64,000 nt of DNA, taken from assembly GCA_016787665.1 (NCBI GenBank), contig JAEUUC010000013.1, positions 186,001 to 250,000 on the forward strand, written 5' to 3'. The notes under the pieces are model-generated. The model was not told where the DNA came from and made no database searches. It was given only the letters and a program-made list of their open reading frames with translations. The DNA comes from Cyclobacteriaceae bacterium. GTDB taxonomy: Bacteria; Bacteroidota; Bacteroidia; Cytophagales; Cyclobacteriaceae. The position numbers were made by a program, and so were the translations under genes. Every line of letters starts with the position of its first letter. Within the stretch, counting starts at the first letter, position 1. Below, piece after piece: positions 1 to 8,988 of this stretch.

Positions 1-870
1 TTTTACGGCAAGGAAGGTAAGTTTGTTACCTCGCGGCATATTAAGGACAGGCTGGATCGTGAATTGGAGAAGAATCTTGCGCTGCGCGTGGGCGATACCG
101 GATCGGCCGATAGTTTTATGGTCTACGGCCGTGGCGTTCTCCATTTGTCGGTCTTGATTGAGACGATGCGCAGAGAGGGCTATGAATTGCAGATTGGTCA
201 GCCGCAGGTGATTTACCGTGAGATTGACGGTGTGAAGTGCGAGCCGGTCGAAGAGCTGACGATTGATTTACCGGAGACTGACGCGGGCAAAGCCATTGAA
301 TCGGTGAGTACGCGCAAGGGGGAAATGACGAACATGGAACCCAAGGCGGATCGGGTTATTTTGAAGTTCATGATTCCGTCACGCGGTATCATTGGGTTGC
401 GCAATTATCTGCTCAATGTAACGGCAGGCGAAGCCGTGGTAACGCATCGCTTTAAGGAGTATCAGCCGTATAAAGGAGAAATTCCAGGCCGAATCAACGG
501 CTCACTCATTGCTATGGAGCAGGGTGAGGCCATTCCGTATAGCTTGCACAATTTGCAAGACCGCGGAAAGTTTTTCATTGAACCGGGCGATCCGATTTAC
601 GAGGGCCAGGTGATTGGTGAACATAGCCGTGGTGGCGATCTGGTGGTGAACGTTACCAAAACGAAGAAGTTGACCAACATTCGGGCATCGGGCTCGGACG
701 AAAAAATGCGCATTGCACCGGCTGTTAAACACACACTGGAAGAAGCTCTGGAATACATCCAATCGGATGAGTATGTGGAAGTAACGCCAAAGTCGATACG
801 CCTGCGGAAAATTTACCTGAACGAAAACGACCGGAAGCGGGAGCGGAACAAAGCGTTGGTGAATGCCTAA
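1..870 (+). CDS. typA: Translational GTPase TypA/BipA, C-terminal part (5' end outside window)
   Basis: The reading frame is open from base 1 and gives about 289 residues that match the C-terminal half of TypA/BipA, a ribosome-associated GTPase of the EF-G family involved in stress adaptation and 50S assembly. Visible hallmarks are FVTSRHIKDRL at the left edge, GRGVLHLSVLIETMRREG (domain V-like), the segment around SRGIIGLRNYLL, and the family-specific tail with EVTPKSIRLRKIYL. The G domain lies outside the window, so the GTPase motifs cannot be checked. The stop overlaps the next start by 8 bases, which suggests co-transcription. The family call is safe; only the left boundary is missing. 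Confidence 0.96.
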   Translation, partial: FYGKEGKFVTSRHIKDRLDRELEKNLALRVGDTGSADSFMVYGRGVLHLSVLIETMRREGYELQIGQPQVIYREIDGVKCEPVEELTIDLPETDAGKAIESVSTRKGEMTNMEPKADRVILKFMIPSRGIIGLRNYLLNVTAGEAVVTHRFKEYQPYKGEIPGRINGSLIAMEQGEAIPYSLHNLQDRGKFFIEPGDPIYEGQVIGEHSRGGDLVVNVTKTKKLTNIRASGSDEKMRIAPAVKHTLEEALEYIQSDEYVEVTPKSIRLRKIYLNENDRKRERNKALVNA

Positions 871-1720
871 GTCTTTTGCCCGGGTAACCGGGATTTTGCT
901 AATGATCCTGCTGAGTGGGCCGTGTTTGCTGGCCCAGTCGGCACCGGCCTGGAAATCGTGGGAGGTAGAGGCCGACACGCTTTACAACCGTCAGGATTTT
1001 TCCGGAGCGATAAAACTATACACGAAGGTAATTGAAACCACCCGCCTGACTAGTCAGGAAACCTATGGGTCGTTGTATAAACGCGCGGTGTGTTATCTCA
1101 ATCTGGGAGAGTTCGAGAAAAGCCTGACCGATGCTGACCGACTATTGACCTTGTTGCCGGGAAACTATCAAGGCCACTTTCTTAAAGCTTTCATTTATCG
1201 TGAGCAAAGTGATACGGAAAAGCAACTCGAACAACTGCAGATTTTACTTTCGGTTCAGCCATTGAACCCTGACTTGTTGCGGTGGCGCGGGTCACTCTTC
1301 CTCGAAAATGAAGAGTATCGTGAGGCAAAACGTGATCTTGAACTGGCGCGGTCCTTTGAGTCTGATCCTCAAACCGAAACCCAGCTGGCGTTCGTGTATT
1401 TTAATCTTGACCAACCCGACAGCGCCTTTATATCTGTCAACCGCGCTATCGAGCTGGATGTCAAGTATTTCCCGGCTTACCTGTACGGGGGCACGTTTGC
1501 CCTGCAGGTGGAGCGCTACGAACTGGCACTGGAGTACCTCAGCCTGGCGTTGCGGGTGGATGATACCAGTTCTACAGCTCTGTTTTACAAAGGCGTTGCT
1601 TTAATCGAACTAAAAAAGACAGACGAAGGATGCAAGTGCCTGAACCGGGCCTTTTATGCAGGCGAGGATGATGCGGCCGACTATCTGGAGCAATATTGCT
1701 TCGGCAGCGAAGACGATTGA
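863..1720 (+). CDS. Secreted tetratricopeptide-repeat protein
   Basis: This 285-residue protein begins with a hydrophobic signal peptide (about residues 8-25, ending near LLAQSAPA), so it is probably exported to the periplasm. The rest is alpha-helical with TPR-like units: residues about 35-70 (ADTLYNRQDFSGAIKLYTK), 72-105, 140-165 and 205-255 (ALEYLSLALRVDDTSSTALF). TPRs mediate protein-protein contacts; no catalytic motif is seen. The start ATG lies inside the end of typA (8-base overlap), so translation may be coupled. The specific partner is unknown. Confidence 0.85.
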   Translation: MPKSFARVTGILLMILLSGPCLLAQSAPAWKSWEVEADTLYNRQDFSGAIKLYTKVIETTRLTSQETYGSLYKRAVCYLNLGEFEKSLTDADRLLTLLPGNYQGHFLKAFIYREQSDTEKQLEQLQILLSVQPLNPDLLRWRGSLFLENEEYREAKRDLELARSFESDPQTETQLAFVYFNLDQPDSAFISVNRAIELDVKYFPAYLYGGTFALQVERYELALEYLSLALRVDDTSSTALFYKGVALIELKKTDEGCKCLNRAFYAGEDDAADYLEQYCFGSEDD

Positions 1721-1771
1721 CAAGGCCGTGCGACTGCAAGGTAATTTCGTGCCGTTAGCCTATTTTTACGC

Positions 1772-3298
1772 ATGGCAGAGCAAATTCTGATTCTTGATTT
1801 TGGTTCGCAATATACCCAGCTGATTGCCAGGCGGGTGCGCGAGCTTAACGTCTACTGCGAAATCCACCCGTTCAACCATTTTCCTGCGTTGACACCCTCG
1901 GTGAAAGGGGTGATACTCTCGGGAAGCCCATGCTCGGTCCGCGACAATGGCTCACCCGACCTGGACCTTGGCCAGTTCGGCCAGGTGCCGGTGCTGGGTA
2001 TCTGCTATGGGGCACAATTAATGGCTCACAAAAGCGGAGGCAACGTCTTGCCCTCTACCATCCGGGAATACGGCCGTGCCCGGCTCAGCTCAGTTGATCA
2101 TCACAGCGAGTTGCTCAAGGAAATCTCACTCGACTCGCAGGTTTGGATGTCGCACGGGGATACGATTGCCGCGTTGCCGTCAGACTATGAGATCATTGCG
2201 AGCACAGCGTCAGTCAAGGTGGCCGCTTTTCGGAAGAAAGGATCGGCTCAGTATGGTATTCAATTTCATCCGGAAGTCACGCATTCGCTGGAAGGAAAAA
2301 ATCTGCTTCGAAATTTCGTAGTTCATATTTGCCGTTGTTCGCAAGACTGGACTAGCGAACAGTTCATCGAGTCCACGGTAGCGGAACTTCGGTCACGCCT
2401 GGGCTCGGACCAGGTAGTCATGGCACTGTCGGGTGGTGTTGACAGCACGGTGGCAGCCATGCTCATCCACAAAGCTATCAGCAAAAACCTGCATTGCATT
2501 TTTGTCGATAACGGGTTGCTGCGCCAGGGAGAATTTCAGCAAGTGCTGGATTCATACCAGGGTATGGGTTTGAATATCAAAGGAGTTGACGCCCGGCAGC
2601 AGTTTTATACTGCGCTCAATGGGCTGACAGACCCTGAAGCTAAGCGGAAGGCCATCGGGAAAACGTTTATTGACGTTTTTGATCAGGAAGCCCACCGCAT
2701 ACGCGATGTGAAGTGGCTGGGGCAGGGTACTATTTATCCGGATGTCATTGAGTCGGTCAGTGTGAAAGGGCCTTCGGTTACCATCAAGTCGCACCATAAT
2801 GTGGGCGGCCTTCCGGAAAAAATGAAGATGAAGGTGGTGGAGCCCTTGCGTTCATTATTCAAAGATGAAGTCCGGCTGGTTGGCAAGACACTCGGTATAG
2901 ACCCGGCCATCCTTGGTCGTCATCCGTTTCCCGGCCCGGGTCTCGGCATTCGCATTCTGGGCGATATCACAGAAGAAAAGGTACGGATATTGCAAGAGGT
3001 TGATGGATTGTTCATTTCGGCTTTGAAACGGCACCATTTATACGATAAAGTGTGGCAGGCCGGAGCGGTATTGCTGCCGATCCAGTCTGTGGGTGTGATG
3101 GGTGACGAGCGTACGTATGAAAAAGTGGTGGCGCTTCGCGCGGTGGTGAGTGTCGATGGCATGACGGCTGACTGGGCCCACTTGCCGCACGAGTTTCTGA
3201 GTGAAATATCATCGGAGATCATCAACAAAGTGAAAGGAGTTAATCGGGTGGTGTACGACATCAGTTCCAAGCCGCCCGCAACGATTGAATGGGAATGA
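1772..3298 (+). CDS. guaA: GMP synthase (glutamine-hydrolysing)
   Basis: GuaA converts XMP, ATP and glutamine to GMP, the last step of guanine nucleotide synthesis. The 508-residue protein has the full domain order: class I glutamine amidotransferase with nucleophile Cys78 in GICYGAQ and the His166/Glu168 pair in QFHPEVTHS; the ATP pyrophosphatase P-loop SGGVDS at about 220-225; and the C-terminal dimerisation domain ending in KPPATIEWE, the normal family end. It shares a purine theme with apt about 3 kb downstream. The stop overlaps the next gene in an ATGA arrangement. Confidence 0.98.
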   Translation: MAEQILILDFGSQYTQLIARRVRELNVYCEIHPFNHFPALTPSVKGVILSGSPCSVRDNGSPDLDLGQFGQVPVLGICYGAQLMAHKSGGNVLPSTIREYGRARLSSVDHHSELLKEISLDSQVWMSHGDTIAALPSDYEIIASTASVKVAAFRKKGSAQYGIQFHPEVTHSLEGKNLLRNFVVHICRCSQDWTSEQFIESTVAELRSRLGSDQVVMALSGGVDSTVAAMLIHKAISKNLHCIFVDNGLLRQGEFQQVLDSYQGMGLNIKGVDARQQFYTALNGLTDPEAKRKAIGKTFIDVFDQEAHRIRDVKWLGQGTIYPDVIESVSVKGPSVTIKSHHNVGGLPEKMKMKVVEPLRSLFKDEVRLVGKTLGIDPAILGRHPFPGPGLGIRILGDITEEKVRILQEVDGLFISALKRHHLYDKVWQAGAVLLPIQSVGVMGDERTYEKVVALRAVVSVDGMTADWAHLPHEFLSEISSEIINKVKGVNRVVYDISSKPPATIEWE

Positions 3299-5010
3299 CC
3301 AGGCCGCGAAACATCTTGATCGTTCTTTTCCTATGGTTGCTGACGATCTCAGCAAACGCTCAGGATTACCGCAGGCAGTACCGGCAGGCCAAAGATCTTT
3401 TTCTGGCCGGTAACTACAGCGAATCGATGAAGGCGTTTCAGCCACTCACCATTTACGATCGCGAAAATCCGTACCCCGAATACGCTTCCTATTATTATGC
3501 GATGTCGGCCTATCGGTTGGGGTTCGCGGCAGTAGCCAAAGATATGTTGCTGCAAATCCGCAAGCTCTATCCTTCATGGGATCAGCTGGACGAAGTGAAC
3601 TTCCTGTTGGCCGCTGTCTATGCCGAGAAGGGAGAGGTTTTTCAGTCCTTGCTGGTGCTCTCCGAAATTCAACGGCCGACACTCGTGGCCGATGCTCTCA
3701 ACCTGAAACGAACCTTGTTGGCCAACGTGTCGGACACGGAGACCTTAAAGATGGTTTTGGAAGAATACCCGCAGGATTCGATTGTGGCGAAGGCCCTGGC
3801 CAAAAACATTGTGAAACGGTCGTGGCCTTCTGAGGCTGCCTATTTCGATTCACTTGTTCTGCGGTTCAATTTTTCACGCCATCAGTTTCCTCTACCGGTT
3901 GGTGTAACTACGGTGCGCAAAGAGAAGTATAGGGTCAGTGCCATTCTCCCCATCCAGGTGAATACGCTGGAGCCTTCCCCCAACCGCAAGCGCAATCAAA
4001 ATGTGATTGACTTGTACCAGGGCATGGTGTTGGCAGCGGACTCGCTTACCGCGCAAGGAAAAGCCATTGAGTTGTTACTATATGATTCGGAACGCAACCC
4101 GGAAACGGTGAAGAAATTGCTTGAATGGCCCGAGCTAAAGCAGACGGATTGTCTGGTGGGCCCGCTTTTTTCTGAAGAAGCCAAGCCGGTGCTCGAATTT
4201 TCGCAGCAGCACAAGATCAACCTGTTCGCCAATCCGGTTTCCAACTCTTCGGATTTTTTGAATGGAAGTGATCATGCCTTTCTGTTTGAGCCAAGCCACG
4301 AGACGATTGGTCGTAAGTCGGCCGAACTAATTCATACCCAACGGCCTTCAAAACCGGTCATCGTTTTCTATGGAGAAAATCCCCGTGATATTATGATGGC
4401 CGGCAGTTTCAATGAACGAGCGCGTGAGTTAGGCTTGCGGGTATTGGCTACCGAGATGATTACCAAGGACGCCTACTCGCGGGTTACCAGCGTGCTGGCA
4501 TCGCCAACCGAGTATGATGAGTTCAAAAAGCCCAAACAGTTTAAGTTGCGACTGGATAGCCTGGGTAGTGTCATGGTCTGCTCGGATGATCCTCTGATTT
4601 TTTCAAAGGCTGTGAATGCAGTTGAATTGCGTAATGACAAAGTGTTGGTTATCGGCCGTGAGTCCTGGCTCGAAGACCAGTCCGTAGCCTTGTCACTGTA
4701 TGAAAAAATCGGAGCTATTTTTTCCTCGCCTAACTACACACCGCTCTCGAACCCCGCCTTGCTCCGCTTTCAGCGCAAGTATACCCAGCGTCATGCTGTT
4801 TTTCCTTCGGCCTATGCTCAAATTGGCTATGAGTTTATGATGTTTTTGGGCACCACGCTACATCAGCACGGAACCCATTTCGAACAAACCTGGCAGGCCG
4901 CCCCCGGAGTCATGAGCGAAGGGTATGTTCCGCAACCTTCGCGCGACAATGGGCTGGTTCCTTTTATTATGCTCCAGCAAGGTCAGCCGGTCTTATTTGA
5001 GAAACGTTGA
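3295..5010 (+). CDS. Exported TPR / periplasmic-binding-protein-like (LppC/LpoA-like) protein
   Basis: About 571 residues with an N-terminal signal peptide (IVLFLWLLTISANAQ). Residues about 25-190 look like TPR helices (AKDLFLAGNYSESMKAFQPL and following). From about 210 on the protein resembles a type I periplasmic ligand-binding fold: a start of VSAILPIQV, NVIDLYQGMVLAADSL, and DCLVGPLFSEEAKPVLEF, as in branched-chain amino-acid receptors and the LpoA/LppC peptidoglycan-synthase activator. No permease or ATPase is adjacent, so a regulatory or scaffold role is more likely than transport. The ATG at 3295 overlaps the guaA stop (ATGA); an in-frame ATG at 3289 is an alternative. Confidence 0.75.
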   Translation: MTRPRNILIVLFLWLLTISANAQDYRRQYRQAKDLFLAGNYSESMKAFQPLTIYDRENPYPEYASYYYAMSAYRLGFAAVAKDMLLQIRKLYPSWDQLDEVNFLLAAVYAEKGEVFQSLLVLSEIQRPTLVADALNLKRTLLANVSDTETLKMVLEEYPQDSIVAKALAKNIVKRSWPSEAAYFDSLVLRFNFSRHQFPLPVGVTTVRKEKYRVSAILPIQVNTLEPSPNRKRNQNVIDLYQGMVLAADSLTAQGKAIELLLYDSERNPETVKKLLEWPELKQTDCLVGPLFSEEAKPVLEFSQQHKINLFANPVSNSSDFLNGSDHAFLFEPSHETIGRKSAELIHTQRPSKPVIVFYGENPRDIMMAGSFNERARELGLRVLATEMITKDAYSRVTSVLASPTEYDEFKKPKQFKLRLDSLGSVMVCSDDPLIFSKAVNAVELRNDKVLVIGRESWLEDQSVALSLYEKIGAIFSSPNYTPLSNPALLRFQRKYTQRHAVFPSAYAQIGYEFMMFLGTTLHQHGTHFEQTWQAAPGVMSEGYVPQPSRDNGLVPFIMLQQGQPVLFEKR

Positions 5011-6245
5011 TGGATGCAGCCATCACTCTCGTCAACCTCAAAGGACTTGTGCAGGTGCGCGAGGTGGGGCAGGGCCGTGTAGCCGGTGGTTCCATGTCTG
5101 AGTTGCCGATCGTACCGGATGCTTTTTTGATTCTGGACGAGGGCCACATCCGGGATTTCGGCCCCATGCCATCCTTGCCGGAACAACGCGGCCAGGTGAT
5201 TGACTGCTCCGGTCGGTTCGTTTTTCCGGGTTGGGTGGATTCCCATACGCATTTGGTTTTCGCCCGAAGCCGCGAAGATGAGTTTGTCATGAAAATTGAA
5301 GGGGCCACGTATCAGCAAATTGCGGCAGCCGGGGGCGGTATTCTCAATTCCGCGCGTGCACTTGCGAGTATGTCGGAGGATGAATTATTTGAAGTTTCGG
5401 TGAAGCGGGCCTGGGAGATTCTTCGCACCGGTACGGTGGCGGTTGAAATCAAGAGCGGTTATGGACTTGCGGTACAAGACGAGTTGAAAATGCTGCGAGT
5501 CGCCCGCAGGATTGGGCGCGAGACTCCGTTGATCGTCAAGACCACTTTTTTGGGTGCTCACGCGGTGCCGGCCGGCACGACCAAGGCGGCTTATATTGAC
5601 CTGGTGATAAACGACATGATGCCGGCCATCGCGAGGGAAGGTCTGGCGGACTACGTGGACGTATTTTGCGAGAATGGTTTCTTCTCACCGGAGGAATCGG
5701 TACGAATTCTGGAGGCAGGCAAAAAACATGGATGGCGCCCGCGGGTTCATGCCAACCAGCTGGGGCACAGTGGAGGTGTTAATGTGGGTATTCAAACCGG
5801 GGCGGCCAGTGTTGATCATCTCGAGCATTTGAATGACGATGAAATCAACCAGCTTGGCGGAACGGACGTGATGCCGACCGCACTGCCGGGCGCAGCATTC
5901 TTTCTCAATCTTCCCTATCCTCCTGCGCGCAGGATGATTCAGGCGGGTTTACCGGTAGCTATCGCAACGGACTACAACCCGGGAAGCGCACCCAGTGGCA
6001 ACATGCTGATGAATCAGTCCCTGGCCTGCATCGGCATGCGAATGACACCTGCGGAGGTGTTTAATGCCTGCACGCTGAACACTGCGGCATCGTTGAACAT
6101 GCTGGACACGCATGGGAGCATCACCCGAGGCAAAGCCGCCAGCGTTATCATCAGTAAGCCGATGCCCTCTATTGCCTTTGGGCCCTACAGCTTTGGAAGT
6201 CACTGGATTGAGCACGTTATTGCAGACGGAAAAATCATTCAATGA
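5010..6245 (+). CDS. hutI: Imidazolonepropionase
   Basis: HutI hydrolyses 4-imidazolone-5-propanoate to N-formimino-glutamate in histidine degradation. The 411-residue protein shows the amidohydrolase metal motif H79-x-H81 in GWVDSHTHLVFARSRE, the family block YQQIAAAGGGILNSARA, RVHANQLGHSGG (metal and substrate histidines), VDHLEHL, and ATDYNPGSAP with the conserved Asp. The call is firm. It is oddly isolated: no hutH, hutU or hutG is seen in the window, so the rest of the pathway must lie elsewhere. The ATG at 5010 overlaps the previous stop; a TTG at 5007 is possible. Its stop overlaps the apt start (ATGA). Confidence 0.95.
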   Translation: MDAAITLVNLKGLVQVREVGQGRVAGGSMSELPIVPDAFLILDEGHIRDFGPMPSLPEQRGQVIDCSGRFVFPGWVDSHTHLVFARSREDEFVMKIEGATYQQIAAAGGGILNSARALASMSEDELFEVSVKRAWEILRTGTVAVEIKSGYGLAVQDELKMLRVARRIGRETPLIVKTTFLGAHAVPAGTTKAAYIDLVINDMMPAIAREGLADYVDVFCENGFFSPEESVRILEAGKKHGWRPRVHANQLGHSGGVNVGIQTGAASVDHLEHLNDDEINQLGGTDVMPTALPGAAFFLNLPYPPARRMIQAGLPVAIATDYNPGSAPSGNMLMNQSLACIGMRMTPAEVFNACTLNTAASLNMLDTHGSITRGKAASVIISKPMPSIAFGPYSFGSHWIEHVIADGKIIQ

Positions 6246-6775
6246 GTTTGCAAGAGGAAGTTAAGCGGAATCTTCGGGATGTACAGGATTTTCCAAAGCC
6301 CGGCATTCTGTTCAAGGACATTACCCCGTTGCTGAGCAATGCACCTGTGCGCGATCGGGTGGTGGAAGACATTGTCGGCTATTTCAGTTCGTTTAAACCG
6401 GGAGCCATTGCCGCTGTGGAGGCCCGCGGATTTATTTTTGGTGCCTTGCTTGCCCAACGCCTGCATGTCCCTTTTATACCCATTCGAAAGGCCGGCAAGC
6501 TGCCGTACCAAACCCTACGGGCATCGTATGAATTGGAGTACGGCACGGCTGAGATTGAGATGCACATTGACGCGGTGAAAAAAGACACCAAAGTGCTGTT
6601 GCACGATGATGTATTGGCGACCGGGGGAACTGCGGCCGCTGCTGGCCGGCTCATACAGCAGGCCGGTGGCCGTTTATGCGGCTTCTCCTTTATCATAGAC
6701 CTGAGTTTTTTGGGCGGACAATCGCGTATTCAGAAGGAATTTGAAGTACCCGTGCATTCGGTGGCCGCATTTTAG
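6242..6775 (+). CDS. apt: Adenine phosphoribosyltransferase
   Basis: Apt salvages adenine by transferring it to PRPP, giving AMP. The 177-residue length is typical. Visible motifs are the N-terminal DFPKPGILFKDITPLL block that contacts adenine, AVEARGFIFGALLA, the flexible-loop region PIRKAGKLPY, and the PRPP-binding motif VLLHDDVLATGGTA at about 118-131. It overlaps hutI by 4 bases (ATGA), so the two are probably translated from one message. The C-terminus ends with the usual hydrophobic VHSVAAF. Confidence 0.96.
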   Translation: MSLQEEVKRNLRDVQDFPKPGILFKDITPLLSNAPVRDRVVEDIVGYFSSFKPGAIAAVEARGFIFGALLAQRLHVPFIPIRKAGKLPYQTLRASYELEYGTAEIEMHIDAVKKDTKVLLHDDVLATGGTAAAAGRLIQQAGGRLCGFSFIIDLSFLGGQSRIQKEFEVPVHSVAAF

Positions 6776-6784
6776 TGGGTGGGA

Positions 6785-6792
6785 TAACTTTG
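6785..6792 (+). promoter_or_regulatory. Probable Bacteroidota -7 promoter box (TAACTTTG)
   Basis: TAACTTTG matches the TAnnTTTG consensus exactly and lies 24 bases before the GTG start of the LON-domain gene, just after the apt stop. No clear -33 TTG was found at the expected distance, so this is moderate evidence only. Confidence 0.45.
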
Positions 6793-6816
6793 TCGGAAAT
6801 TTGTTGTTAGAGTTTT

Positions 6817-7404
6817 GTGAACGATTCGATTGCTATACCCATGTTTCCGTTGGCCATTTTGCCTTTACCGGGCGAATTGGTACCCCTGCACATCTTTGAG
6901 CCGCGTTATCGGCAGCTTTTGCAGGATTGCGAAGAGCGGGATGTGGCGTTTGGCATTTATTTTACCCATAAAGCCAATGTTGACCGGGTTGGGTCGCTGA
7001 TGAAACTGGAGAGTGTGATTAAGCGACACCCGGGCGGTGAGTCCGATATTATCGTTCGATGTGTCGATCTGCTGTCGATGGAGATGCTTTACCGCACCTA
7101 TCCGGATAAGCTCTATCCGGGCGGAGACGTCCGATTGTGGAACGTTGATCTGTCTCAGTCGGCAAGTACAGCGCTTCAGGAGCAGTATATAACTTATCTC
7201 AGTCAGTTGGGTATATCGAAAAAGCCGACCAAGGTGTCCGTTTTTGATATCGCTAATGAATTGAGCTTAGAGTTTTCGGATCGCCTCAGATTTGTTTTGA
7301 TGGAGCCCGATAAGCGTGAATCCTTTCTTCAACATCACATCAAGTATCAGTCATTTTTACTGGAGCGGGCTGAGCAAGCTAAGGACGTATTTCACTTGAA
7401 TTAG
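6817..7404 (+). CDS. LON peptidase N-terminal substrate-binding domain protein
   Basis: The 195-residue protein starts with MFPLAILPLPGELVPLHIFEPRYRQLL, which is the signature of the Lon protease N-terminal (LAN) domain, here as a stand-alone protein without the AAA+ or peptidase domains. Such single-domain proteins are common in bacteria; the exact role is not established, but the domain binds unfolded or specific protein substrates. The start is a GTG at 6817. A TAACTTTG box lies shortly upstream, so it is probably transcribed separately from apt. Confidence 0.88.
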   Translation: MNDSIAIPMFPLAILPLPGELVPLHIFEPRYRQLLQDCEERDVAFGIYFTHKANVDRVGSLMKLESVIKRHPGGESDIIVRCVDLLSMEMLYRTYPDKLYPGGDVRLWNVDLSQSASTALQEQYITYLSQLGISKKPTKVSVFDIANELSLEFSDRLRFVLMEPDKRESFLQHHIKYQSFLLERAEQAKDVFHLN

Positions 7405-7513
7405 TTACGGAAGCGACCGATAATTTTTCTTCAAGGTTGCATTAACAACATTTAACATACCCCGTTGCAACTTTTGTGATTCATGGTTCGTCATAAGCCA
7501 CAAAGGTTCAGGT

Positions 7514-8095
7514 ATGAAAAAAATTACGTTAACTCTGATCAGTGTGCTGGCAGCTGGTGCACTGGCAATGGCCAAAGGTCCCGGGAAACCGGGCGAAGAA
7601 TCATCGGGTTTTACCGTGATGAAGTCCGGCTCGGCTCAGTTCAAACTTATTTACAAGGCCAGCGAGGCCGCGAATGTTCGCGTGGCGATTTACAATGATC
7701 GCCAGGAACTTGTTTTCTCCGAGGTCTTTCGCAAGAGAAGTGGCTTTTTGCGACCCTACAATTTTGAGAACCTGCCGGAAGGACAATACACCGTTGAGTT
7801 GGTAAGCCCGGAAGGAAAGCAAGTGCAGACCATAATTCATCGATACGAGCTACCCACTCCTTCATCTGTTCATGTCACCCGGATTTCGAGTGAAGAGAAT
7901 AAGTATCTCATTACGGCAAAGGGTGAGGATGAGATTACGGTACGTATTACGGATGACCGCAACCAACTCCTTCGACTTGATCGCCATGAAGTGAAAGGAG
8001 AGTTTGCCCAGGTTTACAATCTGAAAAAGGTAAATGGCTCCTTCACAATTCAGGTATCTGACAAGAATGGTAAGTCGGCCGTGGTGAATAACTAA
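7514..8095 (+). CDS. Secreted two-domain beta-sandwich protein, paralogue 1
   Basis: A 193-residue protein with a signal peptide (MKKITLTLISVLAAGALAMA). The mature part seems to hold two beta-rich modules of about 80 residues: one with FKLIYKASEAANVRVAIYN and GQYTVELVSPEG, the other with VHVTRISSEENKYLITAKG and FTIQVSDKNGK. The pattern (VRVAIYNDRQELVF, NLPEGQYTVEL) resembles T9SS sorting-tail and FN3-like folds but lacks a clear C-terminal T9SS signal. It is clearly homologous to the gene starting at 8347. The function is unknown; abundant periplasmic or secreted structural proteins of this kind are seen in Cytophagales. Confidence 0.75.
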   Translation: MKKITLTLISVLAAGALAMAKGPGKPGEESSGFTVMKSGSAQFKLIYKASEAANVRVAIYNDRQELVFSEVFRKRSGFLRPYNFENLPEGQYTVELVSPEGKQVQTIIHRYELPTPSSVHVTRISSEENKYLITAKGEDEITVRITDDRNQLLRLDRHEVKGEFAQVYNLKKVNGSFTIQVSDKNGKSAVVNN

Positions 8096-8113
8096 TCACT
8101 CACATTAAATAAG

Positions 8114-8144
8114 AAAGCCCGGTTTTGCCGGGCTTTTTTGTTTT
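8114..8144 (+). terminator. Rho-independent terminator
   Basis: A GC-rich hairpin (AGCCCGG, loop TTTTG, CCGGGCT) is followed directly by a run of six T. It lies about 20 bases after the stop of the first beta-sandwich protein and separates it from its paralogue. Confidence 0.9.
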
Positions 8145-8317
8145 AATGCAATCGATTTAGATGTCGCTTTGTTTGTCAGTGAGGATGATCACACCCATTT
8201 TCGCCCATTTTCAGCTTGGTACGTAAGCTTTGCGCATGGCGAATTTCCGCAAACGTTTTTTCAAGTTGTTTTATGCGGTTTGCTTACATAGGCCCAACCG
8301 CAGGCTTCACCGGCCGT

Positions 8318-8325
8318 TACATTTG
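8318..8325 (+). promoter_or_regulatory. Probable -7 promoter box (TACATTTG)
   Basis: An exact TAnnTTTG match 21 bases upstream of the ATG at 8347 and downstream of a strong terminator, so the second paralogue is transcribed on its own. No convincing -33 TTTG was identified at the usual spacing. Confidence 0.6.
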
Positions 8326-8346
8326 CATCGTTAAAACAAAACAACT

Positions 8347-8919
8347 ATGAACAAGAAAGTAATGTTTGGTGTGTTGATGCTGGTATTCGCTACGGTTACA
8401 GCAATTGCTGAGGAGCCGTCAACCACAAAGGTGGTGGTGATCAATCAGCGTAATACGGGCGTGTTCAAAGTGATTTACCAGGCCGAGCAAGCCTCTGATG
8501 TGAAACTTACCATATACAATGTGAACGGTACAATTGTCTATCAGGAGCGCGTGTCGGAGACAAATGGTTTTAGCCGCCCGGTGAACTTCAAAGGTATGCG
8601 CCACGGGGTGTACACCATTGAAGTGGCGGATAACCAGAGCCAGCGGGTTCATCGGATTGAGTACGCTAATGAGTCCATCGTGAAGAACGTGCATGTAGCA
8701 CGCATCAATGAAACGGGCAAATATCTGGTGGCTGCAGCCGATCAGCATGGTGAAGAGGTAAACGTGAAGATTTACGATGGCATGAGCAACCTGGTGCACA
8801 ATCAGAATGTCGTGCTAACGGGTAATTACGCCATGGTGTACAATCTGAAAGGTGTGAAAGGCACGCCTACGTTCGAGGTTACCGACAATACGGGTAACGT
8901 GAAGACGGTGAAGTATTAA
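8347..8919 (+). CDS. Secreted two-domain beta-sandwich protein, paralogue 2
   Basis: A 190-residue protein with a signal peptide (FGVLMLVFATVTAIAEE). It aligns along its whole length with the gene at 7514: FKVIYQAEQASDVKLTIYN matches FKLIYKASEAANVRVAIYN, and NYAMVYNLKGVKG matches EFAQVYNLKKVNG. Two beta-rich modules are inferred (about 25-105 and 110-190). It has its own promoter-like box and its own terminator, so the two paralogues are a tandem duplication under separate control. The function is unknown. Confidence 0.75.
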   Translation: MNKKVMFGVLMLVFATVTAIAEEPSTTKVVVINQRNTGVFKVIYQAEQASDVKLTIYNVNGTIVYQERVSETNGFSRPVNFKGMRHGVYTIEVADNQSQRVHRIEYANESIVKNVHVARINETGKYLVAAADQHGEEVNVKIYDGMSNLVHNQNVVLTGNYAMVYNLKGVKGTPTFEVTDNTGNVKTVKY

Positions 8920-8941
8920 GTTTATTCGCATCAACACACAG

Positions 8942-8971
8942 AAAAAAACCCGGCCAGGCCGGGTTTTTTAT
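8942..8971. terminator. Bidirectional rho-independent terminator
   Basis: The palindromic core CCCGGCCAGGCCGGG is flanked by A-run and T-run, so it can stop transcription from both sides. It lies between the convergent ends of the second beta-sandwich gene and icmF. Confidence 0.9.
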
Positions 8972-8988
8972 TTTGTGCACGATATCAC

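Noticed and set aside
8190..8215. Short tandem CCCATTTTCG repeat
   Set aside because: Only two imperfect copies; no sign of a CRISPR or functional repeat array.
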